Assembly: GCF_012927355.1 (NCBI RefSeq)
Contig: NZ_JABBGK010000001.1
Span: 1,110,649-1,174,648, forward strand
Length of the DNA stretch: 64,000 bases
Origin: Rhizobium terricola
GTDB lineage: Bacteria > Pseudomonadota > Alphaproteobacteria > Rhizobiales > Rhizobiaceae
Reading direction: 5' to 3'
The notes beneath the pieces were generated by a model. The model ran no database searches, was not told where the DNA came from, and worked only from the letters and a program-made list of their open reading frames with translations. The translations under genes were made by a program, and so were the position numbers. Below, piece by piece: positions 57,030-63,731 of the stretch (position 1 is its first letter; each line of letters opens with the position of its first letter).

Positions 57030-57274
57030 GAAATACTCCCGCTGTCGATGAAAAGCTGACGGCGGGTCGGCGCGTCCCAGATGACGTCGGTTCCTTCGGC
57101 AATCAACTCGCCGGCCAGTTCAGCGCATGCCGGGGAGCTGTCCCGGGTGGCGATGACGTTCCGGCTTCCCCCTTCGACGAGTTCGAAGAGGAAAACGGGC
57201 TTGCCGGCTTCCTTCTCGGTGCACATGGATACCTCGACGCGGCGACGATCGGGGAAGTTGACGACGTTGGTCAT
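57026..57274 (-). CDS. Phage hypothetical protein (82 residues)
   Basis: Starts MTNVVNFPDRRRVEV, with the common phage/plasmid opening NVVNFPDRR, and has two cysteines (SMCTEKE, SPACAELAGEL). Not recognised. Overlaps both neighbours by four bases, so it belongs to the early leftward operon. Confidence 0.65.
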   Translation of the reverse strand: MTNVVNFPDRRRVEVSMCTEKEAGKPVFLFELVEGGSRNVIATRDSSPACAELAGELIAEGTDVIWDAPTRRQLFIDSGSIS

Positions 57275-57438
57275 GCGGCCGTCCTTTCCAGGCGCAGGAT
57301 TTTGCCCCCGTCCTTCGGTGCCGGGATCTGGTAGATGACTTCAAAGGCAGCCTTCCGGCACAGGGCCGGGAGGAGATCGATCACTTGAGCTTTGGGCCGG
57401 CTGTCTGCCCAGGCGAAAAGATCGAGCTGTTCCTTCAT
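57271..57438 (-). CDS. Phage hypothetical protein (55 residues)
   Basis: A 55-residue frame (MKEQLDLFAWADSRPKAQVI, then LPALCRKAAFEVIYQIP) joined to both neighbours by ATGA overlaps and with GAGGGAATT before its start. The EQLDLF opening resembles clamp-binding peptides of small phage replication proteins, though this is only suggestive. Confidence 0.65.
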   Translation of the reverse strand: MKEQLDLFAWADSRPKAQVIDLLPALCRKAAFEVIYQIPAPKDGGKILRLERTAA

Positions 57439-58184
57439 GCCAATTCCCTCGCTTCGTTCTTCCAGTTTTCGATATCGCAGGGAAACAGACTTCCCCTCAT
57501 CAAGCGCTGCAGAGCCTGATCGGTGAACTTCGCAGGCAAGCCGAGACGTCGGAGAAATGCCTTGCCCTCCTCGACGCTTTTCGCAGGATCGTACGGAAAT
57601 TCCTGATCTTCGTTTTCTCGCGCGTGCGTATACGTATCCCTTTTACCTCCAGAGCCCATTTGTCCTTCCCCTTGTCCTAGGTCCTGCTCCTGCCCCTTGT
57701 CCTTTTCCTTCTCCTTGCTTCGAAGGGTATAGGAAGCCCCTTGGAAGCCCCTTTCGAATTCATCAAGGCTCGGCTGGTCGGCGAAGTGATATGCATCCCG
57801 GTAGGTTCGGTAAAAATCCAATGTTATCGGGCAGATAGGCAGGGCCGCAAGTTGCTTTGCGACAGACGGGACACGGTTATCCTTGGGACTCAGTCGGGGT
57901 GCGACTTGCGTTGCGGCCATTTGATGAACCCAGACGATCTCGGTGCCTTCATCATAGGACGCTATACCCGCTTCACAGACCCTTCGAAGCCCCTTCGAAG
58001 CCCCTTCAGGGTCGAGGCCAGTCTCATAGGCCAGGAAGACGACCGGCAGGTGATAAATGCCGATCATGGTCGAGAGGGAACATGTCGTGAGGTAGTAGTG
58101 GATCGTGATAGCCTCGATGTCACCGCGAAGCTTCTTCAGATCCGTCTGCCAGATCGAAGGGGGAATTGTCGCAAATTTCCTCAT
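57435..58184 (-). CDS. Putative phage replication protein with internal 11-bp repeats
   Basis: A 249-residue protein. The N-terminal half looks like a winged-helix DNA-binding domain (YHLPVVFLAYETGLDPEGASKGLRR then IVWVHQMAA), as in phage replication initiators of the DUF1376/replisome-organiser kind. The middle is a low-complexity Lys/Glu/Gln run (EKEKDKGQEQDLGQGEGQ) and the C-terminal part (AFLRRLGLPAKFTDQALQRL) is helical. Four copies of an 11-base repeat lie inside the gene. Overlaps the upstream gene by four bases. Confidence 0.7.
   Translation of the reverse strand: MRKFATIPPSIWQTDLKKLRGDIEAITIHYYLTTCSLSTMIGIYHLPVVFLAYETGLDPEGASKGLRRVCEAGIASYDEGTEIVWVHQMAATQVAPRLSPKDNRVPSVAKQLAALPICPITLDFYRTYRDAYHFADQPSLDEFERGFQGASYTLRSKEKEKDKGQEQDLGQGEGQMGSGGKRDTYTHARENEDQEFPYDPAKSVEEGKAFLRRLGLPAKFTDQALQRLMRGSLFPCDIENWKNEARELA
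57732..57753. repeat. Iteron-like tandem pair 1 inside the replication-like gene
   Basis: Two adjacent copies of GGAAGCCCCTT. A related pair (CGAAGCCCCTT twice) lies 253 bp to the right in the same gene. TTCGAA palindromes flank both pairs. Confidence 0.55.
57985..58006. repeat. Iteron-like tandem pair 2 inside the replication-like gene
   Basis: Two adjacent copies of CGAAGCCCCTT, differing only in the first base from pair 1. The two pairs are read in different frames, so the repeat is not explained by a repeated peptide. Confidence 0.55.
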
Positions 58185-58399
58185 GCGAACGCCTTTCTGA
58201 CGATCCGAAAGCGTTGCGCCATAGCCAGTGCTTCCGTCGCCTCAAGTGTTGAAAGACCGAACCGGTCACGGAGGACAGGAACCGCCGGCCGTGGCGGCTC
58301 CTTCTGATCGGCGAACCAGATGGCGGCCTCTTCGACCGCGGCGCTGTGCTCGTGACTGTGGCCCGTAGTGCCGCCGGTGGGGATGGTGATCGAGGTCAA
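58181..58399 (-). CDS. Phage hypothetical protein (72 residues), TTG start
   Basis: Starts TTG overlapping the previous stop (TTGA, 58396-58399) and ends with an ATGA overlap into the replication-like gene. The protein (VEEAAIWFADQKEPPRPAVP, then RFGLSTLEATEALAMAQRFR) has an HTH-like second half, a form common in small phage proteins of rhizobia. A longer frame on this strand has no supporting start. Confidence 0.65.
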   Translation of the reverse strand: MTSITIPTGGTTGHSHEHSAAVEEAAIWFADQKEPPRPAVPVLRDRFGLSTLEATEALAMAQRFRIVRKAFA

Positions 58400-58665
58400 T
58401 GGACATACCCCTGTTGCTGGAGCTGCCGAAGTTCTTCGGGATCGTCGACACGGAGGGCGCATGGGTTCTCCCAGCTTTCCGTTTCGGTGTCGGAGAGGTC
58501 CAGTTCCAAATCGTATTCGCATCGGTAGGGCGTCGATCCGAGAGACGGCCCCATGTCGCCGTTGTCTTCGAGGTCGGGATCGCCATCGAGGAGGTCGAGG
58601 AGCGCAATCAACTCCTCAATCTTGGCTTCAAGCCGCTTGCGGGTGAGTTGGATCTGCTCGTTCAT
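58396..58665 (-). CDS. Phage hypothetical acidic protein (89 residues)
   Basis: A very acidic protein: helical start MNEQIQLTRKRLEAKIEELI and then LLDGDPDLEDNGD and YDLELDLSDTETESWE. Not recognised; such acidic small proteins can be DNA mimics, but nothing here proves that. Overlaps both neighbours by four bases. Confidence 0.65.
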   Translation of the reverse strand: MNEQIQLTRKRLEAKIEELIALLDLLDGDPDLEDNGDMGPSLGSTPYRCEYDLELDLSDTETESWENPCALRVDDPEELRQLQQQGYVH

Positions 58666-59351
58666 CGGGCGATCCTCACGTTCGGATTGCGGAAGGAGGC
58701 GACAAAGGCGAAAGCAGCCTCATAGGAGAGGCTGGAGCGCTCGTGCATGGCGGCGAGGTGCGCGCCTTTGGCCTGAATGGCCTCGATCGACGACACAGGT
58801 TCGTTGATCAGCGCCTGCAGAAGTTCGGCTTCACGCTTGTCCAGCAGTTCGACGACGGGGACCATGGCCGGATCAAATCGCTTGTCGCTCTCGTCCGCGA
58901 ACGGTCCGACGTCACTCCACAGCAGCAAAGTCTGGCGGTGCTCGGCAATGAGCTTGCCGATCCGAACCAGTTCGTCCGAGGGCTCGTCATTCGTGACGAC
59001 GGCGAAGCGTTCACGCGACCGTTCGTTCTGCATCCAGTCGATGACGGCCTTGAGCATCGGCTCGATCAGGGGGCTGTCGCCTGCCTCCTGTTCCTCGAAT
59101 GCCAGCTTCAGCGCCTGTTCGGCTTCGTGCCAGTTGGTGGCCGGCGTCATCCATGTGCGCAACACGCTATAGCTGGCCTTGGAAAGATCAGGCGCGGCAT
59201 CGTCGACGAGCGATCGGGCGAGATAGTCGTTCCATTCCGCCCTGTAACGGTAAATCGCGGTCAGGAGCGCCCATTCGTGATCCGGCTGACCTTGGGCCGG
59301 TTCGGAGATTGGCAGGGTCTGCCCATTCGTGATATGCGTTTGCATGTTCAT
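58662..59351 (-). CDS. Phage hypothetical protein (229 residues)
   Basis: A helical, charged protein (WALLTAIYRYRAEWNDYLAR; DELVRIGKLIAEHRQTLLLW; RKEAELLQAL-like segments) of the kind seen in the early region of rhizobial prophages. No family recognised. The ATG at 59351 follows AAAGGATG; an in-frame upstream extension is basic and unlikely. Four bases separate it from the Cys-rich gene before it. Confidence 0.6.
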   Translation of the reverse strand: MNMQTHITNGQTLPISEPAQGQPDHEWALLTAIYRYRAEWNDYLARSLVDDAAPDLSKASYSVLRTWMTPATNWHEAEQALKLAFEEQEAGDSPLIEPMLKAVIDWMQNERSRERFAVVTNDEPSDELVRIGKLIAEHRQTLLLWSDVGPFADESDKRFDPAMVPVVELLDKREAELLQALINEPVSSIEAIQAKGAHLAAMHERSSLSYEAAFAFVASFRNPNVRIAR

Positions 59352-59355
59352 GTTT

Positions 59356-59673
59356 TCATCCTTTTGCGGGGATAGAGGATTGGACCGGGCTCGGAACCGT
59401 TGGCGCGGTTGCCGGGCCGTTTTCTTGGAAATCCGCTTCGTGGAGCGGGTTTTCGAGCTTTGCTGAGGTGTAGGGGTGTTGCCCTGCACGGAATGGCCAG
59501 AGGACGCATTTCACGCTCTCACAGGCCCTTATCTCGGATTGCTGGCCGCAGCAGCAATCAAGGCATTTCTCCCTGATCGCCCGCATCGGGCTTTTCCGCT
59601 TGTGACCGGCCCGCTCTGCAATTGCTGCTGTCGGTGGCCAGACCGCTGCGAGTTCGGTGCGATCCGGCTTCAT
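59356..59673 (-). CDS. Phage Cys-rich putative zinc-binding protein
   Basis: A 105-residue protein with a compact Cys cluster (IREKCLDCCCGQQSEIRACE, then VKCVLWPFRAGQHP), a pattern repeated in small phage proteins and probably a zinc site. The C-terminus is Pro-rich. Its start overlaps the AlpA-like gene stop by four bases. Confidence 0.7.
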   Translation of the reverse strand: MKPDRTELAAVWPPTAAIAERAGHKRKSPMRAIREKCLDCCCGQQSEIRACESVKCVLWPFRAGQHPYTSAKLENPLHEADFQENGPATAPTVPSPVQSSIPAKG

Positions 59674-59876
59674 GCTGCGCTTCCGATGCTGGTCTTTAGA
59701 CCGAGCCGCTGGGCGAGAGGCGCAACCGGAACAACAATCCGGCCCCCTACCCTGATGGTTTCAAAGTCGCCACGCTTGGCGGCCTCGTATGCTGCGTTTC
59801 TGCTGAGACCGAAGAACAGCGCTCCCGCATCGGGAACAGTGATCGTCGGTCGTCTCAGTGCTTCGTCGACTGTCAT
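59670..59876 (-). CDS. AlpA/excisionase-like helix-turn-helix protein
   Basis: A 68-residue protein with the AlpA-like pattern TITVPDAGALFFGLSRNAAYEAAKRGDFETIRVGG (motif at about 11-45; the GDFETIRVGGRIVVPV end is the wing). Such proteins are excisionases or early activators. The ATG at 59876 follows GGAGAAACC. It is first in the leftward early operon and divergent from the RHH-integrase operon, across the two operators. Confidence 0.85.
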   Translation of the reverse strand: MTVDEALRRPTITVPDAGALFFGLSRNAAYEAAKRGDFETIRVGGRIVVPVAPLAQRLGLKTSIGSAA

Positions 59877-59889
59877 CGGGTTTCTCCAT

Positions 59890-59906
59890 ATGCACATATA
59901 GCGCAT
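59890..59906. promoter_or_regulatory. Operator O1 (17 bp)
   Basis: ATGCAC-ATATA-GCGCAT, one mismatch from a perfect inverted repeat. It lies 13 bp upstream of the AlpA-like start, covering its promoter or ribosome-site region. Confidence 0.75.
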
Positions 59907-59929
59907 AAGCAACATCTCACATCTCAGGA

Positions 59930-59958
59930 TTGATTGCAACTCAACATGCACATATGGT
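59930..59958 (+). promoter_or_regulatory. Promoter of the RHH-integrase operon
   Basis: TTGATT and TATGGT with a 17-base spacer; the -10 hexamer lies inside operator O2, so a protein bound there would block it. The RHH gene starts 26 bp downstream. Confidence 0.55.
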
Positions 59959-59962
59959 GCAT
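59946..59962. promoter_or_regulatory. Operator O2 (17 bp)
   Basis: ATGCAC-ATATG-GTGCAT, a perfect inverted repeat with the same arms as O1 and 56 bp from it. It overlaps the putative -10 of the RHH-integrase promoter. The short palindromic arms suit a ribbon-helix-helix dimer. Confidence 0.75.
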
Positions 59963-59984
59963 ATCGAAACCGGAAGGGACGGAC

Positions 59985-60545
59985 ATGGCGGAAGACAACG
60001 AACAAAAGAAGACCGAGCGATTGCACATGCTCATCTCTCCGGCGGAGCTTGAGGCTATCGACGAGTGGAGGTTTGCAAACCGCATAGGAACGCGCGCGGA
60101 GGCAGTCCGAAGGCTCTGCCAAATCGGATTGATAGTGGGAAGGGAATTGGAGGGTCTAGCAGACGCAGCGACGGAAGCCTCCGACGCTATGTCAGAGCTC
60201 GATAACGAGATCTTCGGTTTTTGGACTACGATCGCGAGCCCCGTCTACAAGTCGGACACTCTCAATCGAGAGGCCATAATCGAAGAAATTTCAGACCTTT
60301 CTTCGGGCGTCGAAAAAGTGAACGGGGCAGTCGACCAATTGTCTTCGATCCTTGTCGGCCTATTCGCGGCCTCGACAGCGACCTCTCGCTTGGAACTTGG
60401 GGAAGGAAAAAAGCGCGCCGAACAAGTCTTAGAAGAAATGCAACAGTCCCTCCAGAAGATCCGCGACCTGAGGGCGGAAAGCGCGAAAAACCACCGCGAG
60501 ATGACGAAGTATGCTTACAGGAAATCGGACGGGGAAACGGAATGA
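59985..60545 (+). CDS. Ribbon-helix-helix protein, putative repressor of the integrase operon
   Basis: A 186-residue protein. Residues about 9-45 fit a ribbon-helix-helix domain (KKTERLHMLISPAELEAIDEW, then NRIGTRAEAVRRLCQIGL); the rest is helical, with a coiled-coil-like C-terminal half (AEQVLEEMQQSLQKIRDLRAE). The ATG at 59985 follows GGAAGGGAC. It ends in an ATGA overlap with the integrase, and its promoter carries O2, so autoregulation of integrase is a natural reading. Confidence 0.8.
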   Translation: MAEDNEQKKTERLHMLISPAELEAIDEWRFANRIGTRAEAVRRLCQIGLIVGRELEGLADAATEASDAMSELDNEIFGFWTTIASPVYKSDTLNREAIIEEISDLSSGVEKVNGAVDQLSSILVGLFAASTATSRLELGEGKKRAEQVLEEMQQSLQKIRDLRAESAKNHREMTKYAYRKSDGETE

Positions 60546-61696
60546 AAGGCCATATCCGCGAACGCTCCCCAGGCAAATGGGCGATCATCCTTGACGTTCC
60601 CGACCCCGAGACGGGCAGGCGCCGGCGGAAGTGGCACACATTCCACGGCACCAAACGCGAAGCGCAGACCGAGTGCGCCAGGCTGATCACGCAGCTCAAC
60701 GGCGGCCAATACGTGGAGCCGTCAAAGACCACCCTGAAGGACTATTTCGTCCGCTGGCTGGAGCATGAGAAGGCGCATGTTTCACCGAAGACGCACGAGC
60801 GTTACGAGGAACTGCTGTTGAAGAACGTGGCGCCGGTTATCGGATCGATCGCGCTGACCAAGATCGACGCGAGCAAGTTGGACCACGCATGGGCGAAGCT
60901 GCTGGCGAGCGGCCGGCGCGATGGCAAGGGAGGATTGTCGCCTAGGACGGTGCACCACTGCAGGCGCGTGATGCTGACGGCGATGGATCAGGCTGTCCGC
61001 TGGAAGATGATCCCAAGCAATCCCGTCGCCCTCACCCGGCCTCCGAAGATCGAGCGGGCTCAGATAGCCGCTTATGGTGCTCCTGAGACAGCCAAAATGC
61101 TGGTGGCACTCCGGGATAGCCGGATGTTCATCCCTGCCCTGCTTGCCGCACTTTGCGGCCTCAGGAGAGGCGAAATCCTTGCGCTGCGTTGGGAGAACGT
61201 TAACCTGAAGGCCGGCAGCGTGGCGATCCGGCAAAGTGCCGAACAGGTAGGAACGGAAGTCCGCTACAAGGAGCCCAAATCCGGCAAGGCTCGGACAGTC
61301 GCCCTGTCCTCGACCGTGGTCGACGAGATGAAGCGGCACCGCACGGCCCAGGCCGAGGAACAGTTGAAGCTCGGCATCCGTCCCGATGGTCGATCGTTCG
61401 TGGTCGCGCAGATCGACGGCAAGCCGTTAAAGCCGACTTCCCTCACACATGAATGGACGAGGCTCATCGCGAAGACCGATCTTCCGCAGATCCGGTTCCA
61501 TGACCTTCGCCACAGTCACGCGACCCAACTTCTGGCGGCCGGCGTGCATCCAAAGATCGCAAGCGAGCGGCTCGGTCACTCGACGATCGGCATAACGATG
61601 GATCTCTATTCGCACGTGATGCCAGACATGCAAGCGAGTGCGGCTGAACAAGTTGACGCGGCGATCAAAGCTGCTACAAAGCCGCTCACTGAGTGA
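60542..61696 (+). CDS. int: Tyrosine integrase of the element
   Basis: A 384-residue phage integrase. It has an N-terminal AP2-like arm-binding part (GKWAIILDVPDPETGRRRRK), a SAM-like core-binding domain (TTLKDYFVRWLEHEKAHVSPK) and the catalytic domain with R in CGLRRGEILALRW, H-x-x-R in FHDLRHSHATQLL, the later H in LGHSTIGITMDLYSH and its Tyr. All catalytic residues are visible. It lies 77 bp from the tRNA-Ser gene. Start overlaps the RHH stop (ATGA at 60542-60545). Confidence 0.95.
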   Translation: MKGHIRERSPGKWAIILDVPDPETGRRRRKWHTFHGTKREAQTECARLITQLNGGQYVEPSKTTLKDYFVRWLEHEKAHVSPKTHERYEELLLKNVAPVIGSIALTKIDASKLDHAWAKLLASGRRDGKGGLSPRTVHHCRRVMLTAMDQAVRWKMIPSNPVALTRPPKIERAQIAAYGAPETAKMLVALRDSRMFIPALLAALCGLRRGEILALRWENVNLKAGSVAIRQSAEQVGTEVRYKEPKSGKARTVALSSTVVDEMKRHRTAQAEEQLKLGIRPDGRSFVVAQIDGKPLKPTSLTHEWTRLIAKTDLPQIRFHDLRHSHATQLLAAGVHPKIASERLGHSTIGITMDLYSHVMPDMQASAAEQVDAAIKAATKPLTE

Positions 61697-61706
61697 ATTG
61701 GTAGCA
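61672..61706. repeat. TGCTAC / GGTAGCA words near the right end, possible arm site
   Basis: TGCTAC (61672-61677, within the integrase end) and GGTAGCA (61700-61706) mirror the pair at 46633-46663 by the left end. CGGTTGCAA is likewise found at both ends (46529 and 61710). Confidence 0.4.
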
Positions 61707-61735
61707 AAGCGGTTGCAAACGGCCTCTTTGGGCGA

Positions 61736-61764
61736 TTGACAAAAAGTCGAAAGCGAAATCAAAT
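61736..61764 (+). promoter_or_regulatory. Element-borne promoter driving tRNA-Ser
   Basis: TTGACA (perfect -35) and TCAAAT with a 17-base spacer, ending nine bases before the tRNA. It lies inside the element, so it was brought in by integration and replaces the native promoter. Confidence 0.7.
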
Positions 61765-61773
61765 CAATCGGTT

Positions 61774-61812
61774 GGAAGAGTGTCCGAGCGGTTTAAGGAA
61801 CCGGTCTTGAAA
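61774..61812 (+). repeat. attR: 39-bp direct repeat copy 2, within tRNA-Ser
   Basis: The right copy of the 39-bp repeat; identity ends at the anticodon loop (TTGAAA then ACCGG). The crossover must lie within these 39 bases. Confidence 0.93.
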
Positions 61813-61863
61813 ACCGGCGTGCGGGAAACCGTACCGTGGGTTCGAATCCCACCTCTTCCGCCA
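61774..61863 (+). tRNA. tRNA-Ser (anticodon UGA)
   Basis: Ninety bases with encoded CCA. The acceptor stem GGAAGAG pairs with CTCTTCC, the anticodon stem is CCGGT/ACCGG around CTTGAAA (anticodon TGA), the variable arm is long (class II tRNA) and the T arm GTGGG-TTCGAAT-CCCAC is normal. The first 39 bases are duplicated at 46488-46526, so its 5' part comes from the element. Confidence 0.97.
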
Positions 61864-62045
61864 GTGCATCCAATGAACCATTGTTGTTGTTGGATCATTT
61901 CATCGCCAATTGTCAGCCCAACCCGGTCCCGATGGGAATCCTAGAATCCTTCCCGGGCGTGCGTGTGGCGCTAGGCGAATCGGCCGGCATCCATAACAAG
62001 CGGTGAACCTTCGGCGCGCGATCGGGCACTCAAGCCGCCGGGCGG

Positions 62046-63674
62046 TCAAGCCGATCGCATGCAGTCCTGGAGCGCGCGGAACTGTCGGAAACGCGTGGCG
62101 TGGGCCTCTGCTATTGCCCCACCCGCAGGTTCAAAGGTCTTCGCGACGCAAGTGAGTGCCGCCATGGCGGACGGCATGTCGGCGAAGGCACCGCCCGCGA
62201 CCGCTCCGAGAATGGCCGAGCCGAGCAGAACCGGCTCGTCGGCCTCGGTCGCGACCACCGGCTTGCCGCAGGTGTCCGCAAGCACCTGGCGCACGAGATC
62301 GCTGGCGCCCGCTCCACCGCTGATGACGACGCGCTCGATGCCGGCGCCGAACTGCGCCTGGGTTTCGACGATCTGGCGCAGCCCGTAGCCGATCCCACAC
62401 AGGCCGGCAATGTAGAGGGCAATCAGGCTGTCGAAATCCCGCTCCATTCCAAGTCCGGCGATCACAGCCCTGGCATGGGGATCGGCGAAGGGGGCCCGGT
62501 TGCCGAGGAATTCCGGCACGACATGCAGGCCCGCCGCCAATCCGACGACGTCCGAGAGACGCTCGACGCGTGCCGCGGCGGTCTGCGCCATCATTGCCGG
62601 GAGGGAGAGGCCACGATCCCGTGCCACGCGCGCAGCTTCCTGGGCCGCCGGATGGAAGGCGAGGAGTTGGTCGATCGCCGCGCCTGCAGCACTCTGTCCG
62701 CCCTCGTTCAGCCACATGCCCGGCACCATGGCGGAGTAGTAGGGACCCCATACGCCCGGCACGAAGACCGGCCCGGCGGTCGAGGTCATGGTGCAGGAGG
62801 AAGTTCCGAAGACATAGGCAAGGTTTTCCGAAGGTCGGCCCTCGATACCGACGGTACCGATGCCGCCGGCATGGGCGTCGATCATGCCCGCACCCACCGC
62901 GGTTCCGGCTCGCAAGCCCATGGCCTCCGCCGCAGCGGCCGTCAGCCCCTGCCCCAGTCGCGTGCCGGGTTCGACGATGGACGTGCCGATACGGGCGAAC
63001 CCTTCTGCAGCGAGTTCATTGAGCCCAATCTGTCCGAAGTAACTCGGGTCCCACCGGCCTTCATGGGCCAGGTAGGTCCATTTGCAGGTCACCGTGCAGG
63101 TGGAGCGCGAGAGATCTCCGGTCGACTTCCAGGTCAGAAAATCTGCGAGATCGAAGAACTGCCAGGCCTGGGCAAAGGTCTGAGGCCGGTTCTCCTTGAG
63201 CCAGAGGAGTTTCGGCGTCTCCATCTCCGGCGAAATACGGCCGCCCACATAACGAAGGACGTCATGGCCGATCGCATTGATCCGTTCGGCCTGGCCGACG
63301 GCGCGATGGTCCATCCAGACTATGATGTCGCGGGACGGATCCTCGGAAGGACCGACGGCGAGCGGCGCGCCGCCCTCCCCGAGCACGACCAGCGAACACG
63401 TCGCGTCGAAGCCAAGGCCGATCACGGCGGCCGGGTCGCCGGCAGCCGATCCCACCACCTCGCGGACGATCGCGCACACGGCATCCCAGATCTCCGTGCT
63501 GGACTGCTCGACGATCGAGCCTGCCTCGCGATGGAGCGAGATGTCGCGCTTGGCGACCGCGAGCATCCTGCCGGCGAGGTCGAACAGGCCGGCCCGCGCG
63601 CTCCCGGTCCCGACATCGACGCCGATCACATAGCGCGGCGCTCCTGTGGCTGACATGGTGTGTGCTTGGCTCAT
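62046..63674 (-). CDS. FGGY-family pentulose kinase, ribulokinase-like
   Basis: A 542-residue carbohydrate kinase of the FGGY family (YpCarbK/ribulokinase branch): VIGVDVGTGSARAGLFDLAG at the start, FDATCSLVVLGE, IVWMDHRAVGQAERIN, FFDLADFLTWKSTG and GAGMIDAHAGGIGTVG. Phosphorylates a pentulose (ribulose or a relative), feeding the pentose phosphate pathway. The ATG at 63674 is preferred over one 30 bp upstream and another 18 bp downstream. It lies next to a short-chain dehydrogenase, so a pentitol-oxidation/phosphorylation pair is likely. Confidence 0.88.
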   Translation of the reverse strand: MSQAHTMSATGAPRYVIGVDVGTGSARAGLFDLAGRMLAVAKRDISLHREAGSIVEQSSTEIWDAVCAIVREVVGSAAGDPAAVIGLGFDATCSLVVLGEGGAPLAVGPSEDPSRDIIVWMDHRAVGQAERINAIGHDVLRYVGGRISPEMETPKLLWLKENRPQTFAQAWQFFDLADFLTWKSTGDLSRSTCTVTCKWTYLAHEGRWDPSYFGQIGLNELAAEGFARIGTSIVEPGTRLGQGLTAAAAEAMGLRAGTAVGAGMIDAHAGGIGTVGIEGRPSENLAYVFGTSSCTMTSTAGPVFVPGVWGPYYSAMVPGMWLNEGGQSAAGAAIDQLLAFHPAAQEAARVARDRGLSLPAMMAQTAAARVERLSDVVGLAAGLHVVPEFLGNRAPFADPHARAVIAGLGMERDFDSLIALYIAGLCGIGYGLRQIVETQAQFGAGIERVVISGGAGASDLVRQVLADTCGKPVVATEADEPVLLGSAILGAVAGGAFADMPSAMAALTCVAKTFEPAGGAIAEAHATRFRQFRALQDCMRSA

Positions 63675-63731
63675 GGTCTGGTCTCTGTCATCGGATAGGC
63701 GCAACTGCGATTGCGGAACGAAAGTCGGGCG

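Larger units (their letters stand above)
46488..61812. mobile_element. Integrated phage-like element in tRNA-Ser(UGA)
   Basis: About 15.3 kb bounded by 39-bp perfect direct repeats equal to the first 39 bases of tRNA-Ser(UGA). A tyrosine integrase lies at the right end, 77 bp from the tRNA. Gene content: integrase-RHH operon, AlpA-like gene, small early genes, a replication-like gene, exported accessory genes, serine recombinase, small and large terminase, tape measure and a few tail-type proteins. No portal, capsid, sheath, tube, fibre or lysis gene is recognised. The flanks (rlpA on the left, sugar kinase on the right) are ordinary chromosome. Confidence 0.92.

Noticed and set aside
57640..57725. 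Low-complexity pyrimidine run as a possible CRISPR or minisatellite
   Set aside because: The imperfect CCTTGTCC/CTTCTCC units have no regular spacing or spacers and are explained by the Lys/Glu/Gln linker of the replication-like protein.
58743..59375. Plus-strand frame opposite the 229-residue early gene
   Set aside because: Shadow of the leftward gene; no start signal and against the operon's overlaps.
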